Source: Hofstenia miamia
Taxonomy: Eukaryota; Xenacoelomorpha; Acoela
Length of the DNA: 64,000 bases
Assembly (NCBI GenBank): GCA_004352715.1
Contig: SCFE01000070.1
Span: 329,420 to 393,419, forward strand
Direction: 5' to 3'
The notes below the pieces were generated by a model. It saw only the letters and a list, made by a program, of their open reading frames with translations, ran no database searches and was not told the origin of the DNA. Of this stretch, positions 23,161-35,589 are shown in pieces. Position 1 is the stretch's first letter, and every line of letters starts with the position of its first letter. The position numbers and the translations under genes are program-made.

Positions 23161-24680
23161 ACACAGACTTCTGGACATCATTGCCAGAATATCAGAGAGA
23201 TGTGGCAAAGGCAAAACAAGACAAGAAACAATTTCAATTCTTGCCTCAGATGGAATACAAAGGGCCACCTGAAATAAATGTAGACAAGAAAGGGCAAGAA
23301 ATCTTACTGATGTTGGTAAAAGGAGAAATAACAGAGAATGAGATCATAGAGAAACAGAAAGACAATGTAATATTAAACAAAATCATCAATGAAATAAAGG
23401 AACCAAGTACAAAAATATTGAAGATAACAGTAAGTTTCTACAAGAAATACAGACTTATATGTCAAGGCACAAAACAACAGAATAGCAATTCCAGAGTACT
23501 ATAAAGAGAATTAATATAGAAGGTAAATGAGAAAGGTCACTTAGGGATAACACAAATGGAGAAGACATTCAAAGCCAGGTTTATTACAATAGAAGAGAGA
23601 AAAGTAATTCAAAACATAATAAATAAATGCATAATGTGTCTATTGAACAATAAGCAACATTTCCCTGCACAGAGAGCACCACTGGAAAAGATTATAGTAA
23701 CAAAACCAAACAAAATAGTACATATAGATCTGGAAATGCTATTGTGAGATGAGGAAGGATACCAACATTTGCTAGGAATGGTGGACAACTTCATGAAGTA
23801 CTTGAGAATGATACTGATGAAAAATACAACAGCTGAAAACACAGCAGAGATACTGATGAAGGAATGGAACCTAAAGTTCATACCAATGGAAATGATAATG
23901 ACAAAGGACCACAATTCAAAAGGGGATTCTTTCAGGAAATGCTGAAACTGCTGAAAATAGTAAGCAAATGAACCACAGCTTATCACCCACAGGCTAATGG
24001 AGCTGTGGAAAGGTTGAACCAAATGTTAATTAAATTGTTCAGAGTGACAACTACAAGAATAGGAGGAAGCAAATGGAGAAAAGTGATAAATAGGGTGGAA
24101 TATTTTTATAATACCTCAGTACATTCAACAACAGGGATGACACCATTTAAGGGAATGTTTGGAAGAGAGATGGCAACACCTTTATCAATGCAGTACTTCA
24201 ATTACAGTGACAAAATGGATAATGAGTATGTGAAGCAGCTCAAAGCTCAGATAACTGGAATACATGAAATGATGTGCCAAAATATAAAGAAATTGGTGGT
24301 GAGACAACGGCACAATTATAATAGAAAAATATATGGACACATGCACAAAATAGGTGACAAAGTGTATGCATTCACACAAGTAAAATTAACTACCATGAAC
24401 CAGGTTTGAAAATTAAGAACAATCTGGTCTGGCCCATACACAATTACACAAACACTACCAAACAATGAATATATGTTAGACAATGGCAGGTTACTGCACT
24501 TTCAAAATTTGAAAAAAGTGACAGCAGATATCAAAGAAACAAAGTTGAACAAAGATGCTGAGTTCAAATTGACACATACTAATAATAATGAGGTAGTATA
24601 CAAAATGAATGATTTAGATAGCCTACCAGAAGAGAATTACAATGAAGAATTTAAGGTGATATCATCAATGAAAAGTTAGA
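23160..24680 (+). pseudogene. Integrase and GPY domain (copy 2), frameshifted
   Basis: The order is gypsy-type. A zinc-binding HHCC region (EKGHLGITQMEKTFKARF ... NKCIMCLLNNKQ) has its second His replaced. The DDE core has VHIDLEMLL, MVDNFMKYLRMILMKNTTAE and MTKDHNSKGDSF for the first two Asp regions, and AYHPQANGAVERLNQMLIKL for the Glu region after a frameshift near 23975. It ends with DKVYAFTQVKL and, in the next frame, WSGPYTITQTLPNNEYML, the GPY/F module. Integrase would insert the cDNA into chromosomes. At least four frameshifts or stops are present. The order PR-RT-RNaseH-IN places it in Ty3/gypsy (Metaviridae) rather than Copia. Confidence 0.75.
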
Positions 24681-24690
24681 AAGAAGAGTT

Positions 24691-25270
24691 TTGCCTCAAA
24701 GGGCAGCAAAAAGTAAATATACATATGACCCTGAAATATGGGATTTAAATTTACTAACTGACTTTAGGAAATTAGAAGAGAATGATCCATCAACCATTGA
24801 GGAAGAGGGTGTACAGAAATCAAAACACAGAGGAACTCACAACATCAAACACATGAAGGAGAGTGATGAAAAGTACTTAAACCTGATGTTGATTCAAGGG
24901 CAGAAGGAACAAGAATGAAGAACTGACTAACAAAAGACACAGAGTAAGAAGGTGTCCAAGTAGTCCCTAGGGGCGATTCAAGGGCAGGGTAACAAATGGA
25001 CATGAAGCCTCTCCCACTACTAGTATGCACAGCTGATTCAAGGGCACACAGACAACTAGTGCAAAGACGCTCAAATTTCCTTCTGAAAATCAACAATGCT
25101 TATGCAAGGGCAACTGAACAGACGGAGTTCTAGAGGAAGGTGTAAGTGGGGGAAGAACTGTAGCAATACAAAAGTGATTCAAGGCTGATTGTGCTACAGA
25201 ACCTACAACTGGTCAAGTGCTAACTGAGTCAACTCGGAACTGATTCCAGGGTGGCCAAGTAGAAGCCATT
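24691..25270 (+). pseudogene. Pol C-terminal extension with in-frame DSRA-type repeats
   Basis: After the GPY module an acidic stretch (YDPEIWDLNLLTDFRKLEEN) continues the element. From 24891 a different frame carries six evenly phased copies of a D-S-R-A/V core: starts at 24891, 24975, 25035, 25101, 25176 and 25242. All start positions are multiples of three apart, with 20-28 codons between them. They read VDSRAEG, GDSRAG, ADSRAH, YARATE, SDSRLI and TDSRVA. Many stops now interrupt this frame. I read it as a decayed repeat domain of a former long ORF, either of the element or of something inserted beside it. Confidence 0.5.
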
Positions 25271-25465
25271 AGTACAATTTCAGAGCCCATGGACTTTGAA
25301 CTGAGCACAAACAGACTACCACTAAGGATTACCCAACTACATGCCTCCTCGAAGACCACCTCAGAAAGAACTATATGCTCAAAAGAAAGAGAGAAAAGAA
25401 TTTCAAAAATAGATAAAGTCTGTATCCATACTTCATGAGAACAACAACAATGAGAAATAATTCAT

Positions 25466-25723
25466 TTGAAAAGCACACATAAGGAAAGCAGTGAAGACAG
25501 AGGGCAGAAACATACTGATAGTATTGGACGCAAAAACAGGCTCATGGAAAATGTCATCATTAGCTACCCAGGAGAAATGAATGAAATGTTGGAAAGGCTG
25601 TATATGAGAAGCACAATACACATCACATTTAATGAGGACTTTATGCTATCAACAGCACAAAACATAATTGCATATATTGATCAAATTGCAAGCATACTGG
25701 AAACATTGACAAAAACAACTTGA
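25466..25723 (+). CDS. Short ORF of unknown function, end of gypsy copy 2
   Basis: An open frame of 85 codons (SGRK-type basic start, then ERLYMRSTIHITFNEDFMLS and a helical end) with no family I recognise. It follows the decayed repeat domain and uses the same A-rich codon style as the element, so it is probably the last piece of the retrotransposon. No 3' LTR is found after it. Confidence 0.25.
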   Translation: MKSTHKESSEDRGQKHTDSIGRKNRLMENVIISYPGEMNEMLERLYMRSTIHITFNEDFMLSTAQNIIAYIDQIASILETLTKTT

Positions 25724-26322
25724 CAATCATTCATATACTAAAAGGAAAGAACACAACAAAAGTTTAGAAAAACAAATATAGCAGTTCTTGCAAATTCCAG
25801 TCTAATACTTGAAAACGAATTTTAAGTGCTGCTAAAATGAGATAAATTTAAAATTGCATCTTTCAGGAGCAGATATGTTGCTTTATTTTGTTTTCTATAA
25901 CGAAGGGAAATTTTCACCGCAACTGCCACTTTGAAAAGAGTCAGAAAATGAACAACCTATGTTATTTTGCATGAAGCTTTTCAAAATTTATACTTTAGTG
26001 AGCCAATGTAAGCACATTTGAATTCTTAACATATTGAATAACTTTAAATTTTGAGTTGGTTTCATTTCTATAGATTCCAGTTGATTTTTTCTGGTGCGGT
26101 ATTTTGCCAGTATTCTTGATATTCAATTTACATTAATACTATATACATATTTGTAAATGTATGTGCAGATTAAATTTAACCAGGTCAAAAATTTTTTAAA
26201 TTTCTTAGTTCTTTGTAAAACCATTAAGTGCTTATAAATCATGCAGTAATAAAGTTATTAAAAATTTGAAAGTACCACATGATAGAGGAGTGCCTCTTTC
26301 ATCTTCACTCTTAAATCGAGAC

Positions 26323-26656
26323 CAGGGTTTTCGAATACTGGAAATGTAAGGAACTGAAACTCGAATGAGTTCGCAAAACTCAACCGGAAAAACTCGTAAG
26401 AGAATTCAGCAATACTCTATCAAAAATTGGAATTATTTTATATTTCAATTACTTTGTAGATCGTAAATAATTAATTTTTAGAATAAAAAACTCGGAATTA
26501 TTGTAAAATAAATTGTATTCTATTTTAAAAATACTCAAAATTTAGAAAAAACTCGTTTGCACTTGGAATTTTCTATAAAAAAATACTCGAACTCTCACTG
26601 GAATTTGTAAAAACTCGAACTCGGACCTAGTAACTCGAAATCGACTCAAAACCCTG
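26323..26656 (+). repeat. CAGGGTTTT element, CG-rich younger copy
   Basis: The ends are CAGGGTTTTCGAATACTGG and, reading inward from the right, CAGGGTTTTGAGTCGATTTC, giving about 10-base terminal inverted repeats. The interior is full of 'aactcgaactc' words. The 5-base CAGGG end is common in hAT-like nonautonomous elements. A clean 8-bp target duplication is not visible. An older copy lies at 5559. Confidence 0.55.
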
Positions 26657-27716
26657 ACAGCGACCCGGTGCCATTGTATTGAGTCTAACAATATAAAAAC
26701 ATTTTAGGATAATGGGTGCTAACATCAATTTTTTTCATCCTGATTGTGTGAGCATTGTGAATGGCGAGAAGTCTTTAAAATGTTGCAATTTTCAATGAAA
26801 AATAGGGAATTTTTACCAGCACTTAGGCCATAGCAATACACTAACAGAAATTCTCAACATACGTTCAGGCATCATTCATACGGGCTAAATAGCTGTAAAT
26901 CAACCTAAAGAAATTTAGCCAAAGTCTTCTTTGATTGGTAAGGTCATGGACCTTTGTAATCATGGACAGGAAGCAAATTTGATTTATTTTCTGGCTATTT
27001 TGTTTCAATTATACATTTTCAACACAATGTTACAAAAATGTGTAGTTTAAAATGATATTCTGATCTCAACGCCTAGACTTTTATTGAAGGAAGCTGCCAA
27101 GGCCCAAGAATAGCCAGGCTGGTCCAGGGTTGATATTCAAAATCAGACCCGATCGCAATTTCGGTTTAAGCTGCTAAGGAACCCACAATAAAATTTTTGA
27201 TCCAAGGCTATTTCAAATTGATTTCTAGCAATTATTTTAGTTAATTTCTATTCATGATCTGTTCAAAATCCTGCTTTAAAGAACATATATTTGAACAAAC
27301 AGTATTGGAAACAAAATTATTAAGGAATATTATGTATCGTAAACTGGACGAGTGTTAAATTTTTTAGGATCATGCGACATTTCCGTATTTACGCAAGGAA
27401 ACCAAAATTGTTTTAGCTGACCCAGCGCATTGCCCTGTGATTTCTTATATTTTTATGCTCTTGTTCATGCTTCTTATATAGAGATTATACAAATAAAATA
27501 ACTTTTTAAATCTGTCAAGCCTAAAAGTTTTGAAAAGTCTCTTCCTACTTTGGAGTAAAGTGCTCAACGTTTTGAATGTTTATTTTAATGCATCTTGTTA
27601 TTCTTAAAAAAAATCATTTTAGGGTGTGTTGATCATTTTCTAAAATTTTATTTCCATAAGCTGAAAAGGGAATTGGAATGGAAATTTCCATTTCCATATT
27701 CAACATGGGATTCAAC
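26657..27716. other. Gene-free stretch
   Basis: No conserved coding sequence, RNA gene or clear repeat is seen. Confidence 0.4.
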
Positions 27717-29273
27717 AATGGCAGTGCAAGAATTATATTTTCATAAAGTTGAGGATATCTTGTTATAAGAGTTTTCTTCCATCTTGTTATAATTTTTTTC
27801 AACACTTGTTTTTGGATTGTCATTTATAAAATTTTCAATTTCATAAGAGTGATCCTGTAAGTGTCTGAGCAATGAATTTGCTGGTCGTATCATATTACAG
27901 GCCTCTATTTGATATCTAATGGTAATACTGAAATACTTCTTTATTCACCATATTATTATACCATATTATTATAAAGCACTTCAGTTAAAATATACACAAA
28001 ATTAAATATTCTTTTTTTACTTCCAACAAATGGTGCACAGAAAAGCTGAAATTAAGCAATCAATTGCATTTCAAACATTTAATAAAATTATAAACCTCTA
28101 TATGTAATTAATTTATTTAAATCACATGTGGACTGTGTGAATTTAAATCTTCTAATATTGTTAATAAATAATTCAACGTGGTTTCTCAGGGTATCATACA
28201 TACTGGTGAAAGATACTAAATATTTTTACTAAATTTACATGCAAAACAGTTAAGGCCAAAAGGCTTTACTAAGTAGGTACTAGGCCTACTTCATGTGTAA
28301 TAAACTCAAATTTTAATAGATCATCAATACTTGACTTGATTTGAATAATAATATAAAAACTCGTAGGGTTCTAAGAATAGATCAACTTTTTCAATTAAAA
28401 GCTCGTTTTTAACTAATTATTTCATCGTGAAACAGTCAGTCTCATTCCTTTCTTATATCGAAAACTTATTTTTAACCTGAGAATTAATATTTTTTTATCT
28501 CAAATAGTTTTATTTGTTCATTCCTTTATAGGTGGTTTATACCAAGACTATTGATTATCTTTGTTATTCACATAAAATATAATTTAATGAGAAATAGTGA
28601 TTTGCTTCAAAACATTTTATAGCAACAAACAATGTGGTTTCCTTGGCAATTTCCAAAATACGAATTTTTTGAAAAGAAGTTTATATCCATATTTAATATA
28701 TCATATATTAAAGTTAAGATATTTTTGAAATTCATATAAAATGGGACTTCATTTTTTACATTTATACAATTATTCACAATTTTTTCAATAGAAATGAAAC
28801 CTGAGGGTTGAATAAGAGAATTTCAAAATAATGACATTGTTCTTCTAAATGAAAGTTAAGTAGCATAAAAAATCTAAGATTCGTAATCTCTCCTAAAAAT
28901 AATAAAAATTAGCATTTGAAATATTTCTGAATTGATTCCCTAAATTCAAAGTTACTTCAGTTTTCGAAAAAATTATATAGTTATATTTATTTTGTCTCAA
29001 AGTTTGTTATAGGAAAATGTTAAGAATTTTACATCAAAGCAAGTTGTGTGCAAAATGCTATTCTTCAGTATTAAGCTAAAAATTTTTGAAATTTATTGCA
29101 AAGAAGCTCTTTAAAAGTAGTAAATTATTTCACATAATGATAAGTTGATAACATTTCATCATTAGTTCTTACCGCTTCAATTATTTTGTTCAGTTGTGTG
29201 TCAAATACTATAAATTTAAAAATAATTAACACTGTGAATTTCGTTTTTCCCGGTATTACAATTTATTGTGGCA

Positions 29274-30023
29274 ATGAGATTTGTAAATTTATGGTTAATT
29301 GCTCTCTTTCTTTCTCAACATTTTTCAGTAATATCATACAAACATATAACTTTTAAGAATTTAGCAGAATACCTTATGAATGAAGTTGTAAAAAGCAATT
29401 CTGCATGTAGGCCTATGTCAAATAAGTATGTTAAAGACATGATTGACTATCAACAGAAAAAACTTTCAGTAGAAGAAATATTAAACGAATTTACAGTGGC
29501 GACCATAGACGATCCAAATTCCAACGAACAATGCTGCAAGATGATTCAACTTAGTCTTTTAGAAATAAAAAATGTGATACGGGATTATTTAAAGGGAAAA
29601 AAAATTGAAGACTCAAAATATTTTAATGCGAAATTTGAATTGCAAGGTCTTAAATTCCATCAATCAGACCTTGATAAAATGGATTGTGGCTATCTCAATT
29701 TTTTCAGGAGTGTACTTAAGACAGATATGTGTGAGTGCCAAGAAAAACAAGATAAAGTAAAATTCGCCAAAGCATTTAAAGAATGTGATGGACAAAAAAA
29801 TTTGTGTGACGATCCTGATGTAATTGAAATGAGATTAACCGCTCACAATATTAGCACTGCTTGCCTTAACCTCACTGAGGAAGCGAATAAATTTTTCCTT
29901 GATCGTCACTATAAGGTTAAAAACCTTAAATTTCCAATTCTGAAATGTCTAACTGCTTTCTCTAAGCTTAACAATGTAAATTTAGTTTTGTTAATTATTA
30001 CCTGTGTTGTAAATTATAGCTAA
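29274..30023 (+). CDS. Secreted cysteine-rich protein of a local family, intact copy
   Basis: A 249-residue protein. The ATG at 29274 is chosen because an upstream GTG two codons before it is unlikely in an animal and because copy 3 shares this ATG. Residues 1-21 (MRFVNLWLIALFLSQHFSVIS) look like a signal peptide. The mature part has ten cysteines, including EQCCKM, DMCECQ and KECDG, and two N-glycosylation sites (NIST, NLTE). A hydrophobic tail (NLVLLIITCVVNYS) could be a GPI-anchor signal. No known domain is recognised. A polyadenylation signal AATAAA lies at 30060-30065, 37 bases after the stop. It looks like one exon without introns. The broken paralogues at 43514 and 63528 make it a lineage-specific family. 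I infer an extracellular or cell-surface protein; its function is unknown. Confidence 0.75.
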   Translation: MRFVNLWLIALFLSQHFSVISYKHITFKNLAEYLMNEVVKSNSACRPMSNKYVKDMIDYQQKKLSVEEILNEFTVATIDDPNSNEQCCKMIQLSLLEIKNVIRDYLKGKKIEDSKYFNAKFELQGLKFHQSDLDKMDCGYLNFFRSVLKTDMCECQEKQDKVKFAKAFKECDGQKNLCDDPDVIEMRLTAHNISTACLNLTEEANKFFLDRHYKVKNLKFPILKCLTAFSKLNNVNLVLLIITCVVNYS

Positions 30024-30059
30024 GCATTTCTTTACTTATGTTATCGCTCATATATTATA

Positions 30060-30065
30060 AATAAA
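30060..30065 (+). promoter_or_regulatory. Poly(A) signal of the secreted gene
   Basis: AATAAA just downstream of the stop codon, conserved at the matching place after the copy at 43.5 kb (about 44240). Confidence 0.5.
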
Positions 30066-32039
30066 TGATTCTGATGTTTTAGTTTAATTATATCTCAAGC
30101 TAAATCAACTGCATCCTATGACATTTCAAGTTCGCATTCTGTAGTATGCATGCATGAGTACAAACAAGAACATTATAAAATTATGGTTATCCACACAAAT
30201 TTTGAAACTCATAAAATTAATTAATTAATATTTTCAAGATCGGTGCTTTGCATTAATTGTGAAAGCAAATATCAATATTAATTTTGTTAATAAGACAGAG
30301 TATTCAATACAAAAATATTTACTAAAAATATTTTAATAGTGATCAGTAATTATAAGAAAAAGATATTAAATTCAAAACTAATAACAACTACTTCTAGTGG
30401 GCAAATACAAGCCACAATTTTAAGTCAAACTAGGTTTTTCATAGACATGAAGAACTGCTTTTGATACCATTTAAGTTGTAATTTAAGCTATTAAATTTTC
30501 AAATGGCAGGTTTGTTTTAAATACGATTATAAATGCGATTGGTAAAAAATTATTTGAATATAATTATTTTTGCAATTTAATTATAAATAATTAAATTATT
30601 CTGTTTTAAAAATGCTTGCTAATGAAGCTACATTAGCAATTTCTTTTAAGTAAAACCAGTGTTTTTACCTAAACCCGATTTTTACAAATTTAATACCATT
30701 ATAAGATTATTCCTTAAATTAGGCTTCCGAACTTATATTCAGATGTAGATTGGAATATTTTATTTATGAAACTTCATGGAATGCAATTATAAAATGTTTA
30801 TAAAATCTAAATTATGCTATTTTTTATTATTTGTTTTCAGCCGACGTTTCTTGATCAAATCAAGCAACATTGCATTCTTAGATGGGTTTTATACAAAAAT
30901 TTCAAATATCAACAACATCAATTTTATTTATCTCAATTTTTATTATGTTGTGCAAATTTGCAATTCATTTTACAAAATTTTGAAATTTCTTTGAACGACA
31001 ATATGATAAATAATTCGACTATGTGAACACCATGAATAATCAGTAATTATGAACAGAATAAAACATCTTCTGAATCAAATTAAACTATAATAAATAATTT
31101 AAAATATAAAATGTAAGCATGTAGGTGTTGGGAGGGTGTGGGAAAACGGAATAGTTAAGTGGCTCAGTGAATTGCATTTAAGATGTGTCCAAGTCTGCCA
31201 AATAAGTGGGGCTAAATAGGACGAAAATAAAAAATTAGTATATGTATGTCTTTAGTTGAAAAAACATAACATAGCAGCTTATGATATACTTCCTGTTATT
31301 ATTCAATGCATGTGCGCTTGTACAGCATATATTTACATGCATTGTGTTAAAATTAAATGCATGAACACCAGTCTAATCGAATTCTGACGATGCTAAACCA
31401 ATCCCACAAACAAACGTTTGTTATTCCATTTTGCATTACGATCACTTTGTCATAATAGGGATACAATAAATTATCTTATGTTGGTTAACCATTAAAGTAA
31501 ATTTATTGAGGAACTTAAAAACATTCAATTTCTCACAGATGGCAGACAACTGCTTTATGTTGACGTCTCTTTTATCTCTCTCACACTGTTAGCTTGCACT
31601 GCAATCTGAAACATGTTTGGCTGTTTACAGATAATTGATGATCATATTAAAACGGTGAAATTTCAGCTAGCTGCAACAAGCCAATTTCTTACAAAGGTTT
31701 CCCATTTTACACTACAGTCCAATTTTACATCATCTCCTACACCTAAATGTTTTTGCATAATGGCGCATAATGGTGGAAAAAGATTTAATGTATTTTTGAT
31801 GTTCATTTATTTTATGGATTTTTAAATACCAAGAATTGCAATACCAGTCAGCAAAAAAGAAATTTACAAAATAATGCTTTAAAGAAGAATTATCATGAGC
31901 TAGCTTTCAAAGAAAAAATTATATAATTTCAAGGGTAAGCATGTGGACTAATGTATACAATCAATGGAAAAAATTAACAGATAGGGACATTCTATCATTG
32001 CTGTAGCTCAATAATGTCAAAACTAAAAAAATTTAAAGA

Positions 32040-32046
<7 letters not shown>

Positions 32047-32070
<24 letters not shown>
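32047..32070. repeat. (TA)n microsatellite at module end
   Basis: An uninterrupted TA run. The inverted copies end at the same kind of run (56362-56387 and 62665-62684), so the run marks a shared edge. Other TA runs occur at 12541, 19498, 32443, 45867, 46734, 48253, 48771 and 52320. Confidence 0.8.
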
Positions 32071-32435
32071 CATGTTTATGTTTGTAATTCCTTATTGCGT
32101 TATGGAACTTGAACAAAATAGCATGGAATTCATAAATAAGATGTCATATGTTTAAGAAATGGAGCCGCAACAGCTCCTTTGTGTTTTTTTTGATCTCGAA
32201 TTAATGTTTGTTTTCATTGTAAATGGATTATAATAATTGATTATAGGATATAGGATACCGCTTTTCTAAATTTCACATCAATTATATTTACCAGTCAATC
32301 TTGACTAAGAATTAGTATCATTGAATCTAAATTACCACAATATTAGCATTTGCTAATTATAGAATTTAAAAGAATTACCAAATTACAAATTGTGTTTGTG
32401 GGAAGTTCAATTAATATATATGATGACTGCATTTC

Positions 32436-32466
<31 letters not shown>

Positions 32467-32469
32467 TCA

Positions 32470-33190
32470 GGTTTGCATATTGCAATAGTTATTATTTTGA
32501 AACTCGAATTTATTAATCTTCTAACCAGGGCGATAATCCTTAAATAATTAACAAGGAGGGCTCTAATCTTGATTACTGTATTTTGTATTATATATTTTGA
32601 CCAAATTATATTTTCTGAAGAATAAAATCCATCATCTGAAACCGACTATAAATTGAACAAGTCCCAATCGAATTTAACAAGGTTGGTTCAGCCCTCTTGA
32701 GCACCCCTCATTACTCTTAATTTTTGACACAAGTATTCTTTGAGAACCATTTTAAAAAAACTGATTTCAGAGTTTCCTGCAAAACTAAGCACCACCAATG
32801 AAATTTAGTTATGTTAACAAGATATATAGAAGGTTAAAACATAGAATCTGTTTAATGGTGTATGGATTTTTGGTTGAAATTAATCATGTCCTTAAATCTA
32901 GAGTAATTTTTTAAACTTTATTAACATTATTTCGGGTTAATATTTAAAATAAATTACTTTACTTCCATAATCAGCTATTTTGAAGTGTGAAATTTGTTTC
33001 AGGAAGTTAAATGCAAACTTATTATTGAGAAGAATTTGAACTTTGCATGCAATGAGCTGCAGATGAAAGCCTAAAAATTCAAATGCCACCTCACTGCTTT
33101 TCAGGCAAAGCAGACAGAACTTTACCAACATTTAAGGAATGGTTCTTCTCCTACTAACAGAATCACAATGTCCAGTGAGCTGGTCAGGAG
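32470..33190. other. Gene-free stretch
   Basis: AT-rich sequence after a second (TA)n run (32443-32466). No conserved coding sequence is seen. Confidence 0.4.
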
Positions 33191-33191
33191 A

Positions 33192-33555
33192 GTAGGTATA
33201 TCTGAGTGAAGGAGACAACACTTTTTCTGATTGGTCAAGAGAGGAGCCTTGACCCCTGTGTGCTTGTGGATTTTGACGGGGGTGTTGTAGTGAAGTCATT
33301 GTGTGTTGACTGATTAAACAAGCACTTTCTAGAGTGATTCATTAGTTTTGTGATATTTATGGGGGAAATTTATTTTGCATGTTTTATTTTACTTTTTTTA
33401 TTGCATACATGCTTGTTTTTTGTTAATATACATGTACATGACAATATTAGGTTACTAATCAGGGGTCTATATCACATTTGTGATAATACATTGCTGACTA
33501 ATGACTATTTTTCTTATTTGTAAAAAACTGCATGCATTTCTAATGACTAGTTAAT
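33192..33555 (+). repeat. Dispersed ~370-bp repeat, copy B
   Basis: Second copy of the repeat at 18022-18392, same orientation, moderately diverged (for example tgacccctgtgtgcttgtgg against tgacccctgtcagcttgtgg). Confidence 0.65.
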
Positions 33556-33689
33556 CTATGTACATAAATTAGTTCATTTTTTGGGACTTTATACATTTCA
33601 TACAAAGGTATACATTTTGATTTTCAAATAAAATGCTATTTCATTGTAAAAATTCTTTCATTTAATTTGTTTTTCACTAATAAATAAAA

Positions 33690-35370
33690 TACAAAATGGA
33701 AAAAAATATTTGCCATACTTAAACATTACAGGCATATGAAATATAGGCTTACATGATAAAGGCAATTTAAATTTCTAAAAAATTATAAACATGATTCTAT
33801 GAGTAGGATTTTTACATATACATGCTTTTGTTAATACACTATTCTTATATTAGTTGTGCACAACAGTCTTGTTTTTTTATTTTTTTTGTTTATACAGATT
33901 TTTCTGGGTTGTACATGTTTGTAGACTGTTACATCAGTTATTGACTTTGCACATCTTTTTCAGTTTATTTGGTTTATACCATTTGCATGCTTGTAGAATT
34001 TTACATTGCTTTTCCACTGTTTTGTAATTCTAATGTTTGATTTCATTCTCCACTTTCTACTCATATTGTAGTTGCCATAGAAATGAGAACACATTTTCCA
34101 GATGATTTATCATATTTTAGGTAATGTGCACATAAAATATGAAATTGTTAACCCATCTATCCAAATCACACACCCAACCCTCAAATTCACCTTATAAACG
34201 CCTAAATTGATAGAAAATGGAGCATTACTCACACACAAAAAATACAGGCACATGGTATTTAGAATACCACTAAGAATTTTTGGAAAATGACAATGTAATA
34301 ATTTGTACATGTAGGTTAATATTGTGGCATAAAGACTTTTAAACTCATTTAATTCCTTTTATATTGCAATTTAAATATTAACCTTGTGATATTATTTTAA
34401 TTGTTAATTTGACAAAATGACAAATGGTGCTATATTTTTAGTTTTAAGCTTCTGCTAAATAGTGATGCAGTAAAATTAGTGTAACAGAAGACCAAATTTG
34501 TACCTTTCAGATATTTGTCCATATTTTCTATGGTATGATTTTGTTTACAATACCAGTTTTATTTCATATAAATATTTGCAATTTGTATATTTATATTCTC
34601 TTCAGTTATTCTCAGTAAAATTGAGTTTTACTTTTTACCTTGAATAATTATTTTATTAAAAATTATGTGTTTCTAAATTCGTCTTCATAATTAAAGGGCA
34701 CCCAGACATGGTACAGCTTGACTGGCATACACATTTATGTGTATGGTTAGGGTTTTTGTTGTACTGCATTTCATTTGTAACTAAAACTAACCTTTTAATG
34801 CTATCACTGAAATTGCACAAGATGAGAGTTGCACTGAGTTTAGGTTTCACTCACTGCACCCAACAGTTAGGGCTTCTTTATTCTTTATATTAGTTAGGGC
34901 TTTAGTTTTACATGAATCTTACTTAAGATTATCTGTATCAGGTTGGCCAAGTGTGGCCACCTTCTCTAACATGATCTGCTGTTTACTTCTAACTTATATT
35001 AGGATAGGGTATTATAGCAGGAGAATTTAGTTATTTATATGTAGCACCAAAAATCGATGCTTTGAATTAAAACACTACATAGATAGGATTGCTCACTAAC
35101 TTCATACCGATGTCACAATATATTGAAAAAAGACTATAAAATTGCCTAACCATGGCATAAACTCTACTATGATTTGAAAATTTAATACATATTCAGTTTA
35201 TCTCATCCAAATAGTACAATAATGTGAAAATCAATGTGTATAATTTAGTTTCAGTAAGTTACTAGTTATAAAAATGGGAAATTTAAAATACATGTGATTA
35301 AACAAGATATTCAACAAAGCAAAAATCAATGCATATAATTTAGGTTCAGCAAATTGTTAGCTAAAAGACA
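33690..35370 (-). repeat. Diverged copy of the 2-kb AG...CT element
   Basis: It matches the interior of the element at 40791-42836 in inverted orientation. The word 'catacttaaacattacaggc' with its 'tacatgataaag' follow-up (33716) corresponds to 59633 and to the reverse of 42010. The later 'gataagttactag/aaatcaatg' part (35240-35340) corresponds to 60230-60500. Both ends are lost. It shows that the element family is older than the recent duplication. Confidence 0.55.
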
Positions 35371-35589
35371 TTTAATCTAGTCAAAAATTCTGCTTTTTGA
35401 TGGAGTTTGACTACAATGAAATTGTGTAGCATAATCCCATGAAATGCATGAAATAGTAACAAAGAAAGAAGAAAGAAACAACAAAGTAAAATTCAAATTA
35501 GAAACTCATGCCTATTTCATAGAATTAGCATTAAGTGATTTGGTAAATTGTAAAAGCAATTATTGGTCGCAGCTAATTTGACAAAACAC

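Larger units (their letters stand above)
27717..32090 (+). repeat. Duplication module, copy 1
   Basis: This segment is matched in pieces by 39937-45300 (same strand) and by 56360-64000 (inverted). In order: a 0.8 kb flank (27717-28515), the gene's upstream region, the secreted-protein gene, its 3' flank (30070-31080), and a further 1 kb ending at a (TA)n run. Copies 2 and 3 show the same blocks with insertions and losses. Differences of several percent by eye suggest that copy 1 separated earlier than copies 2 and 3 did in their shared flank. Confidence 0.75.

Noticed and set aside
30776-31026. Frames downstream of the secreted gene
   Set aside because: Phe/Asn/Ile-rich translations of AT-rich flank; not conserved in frame in the module copies.
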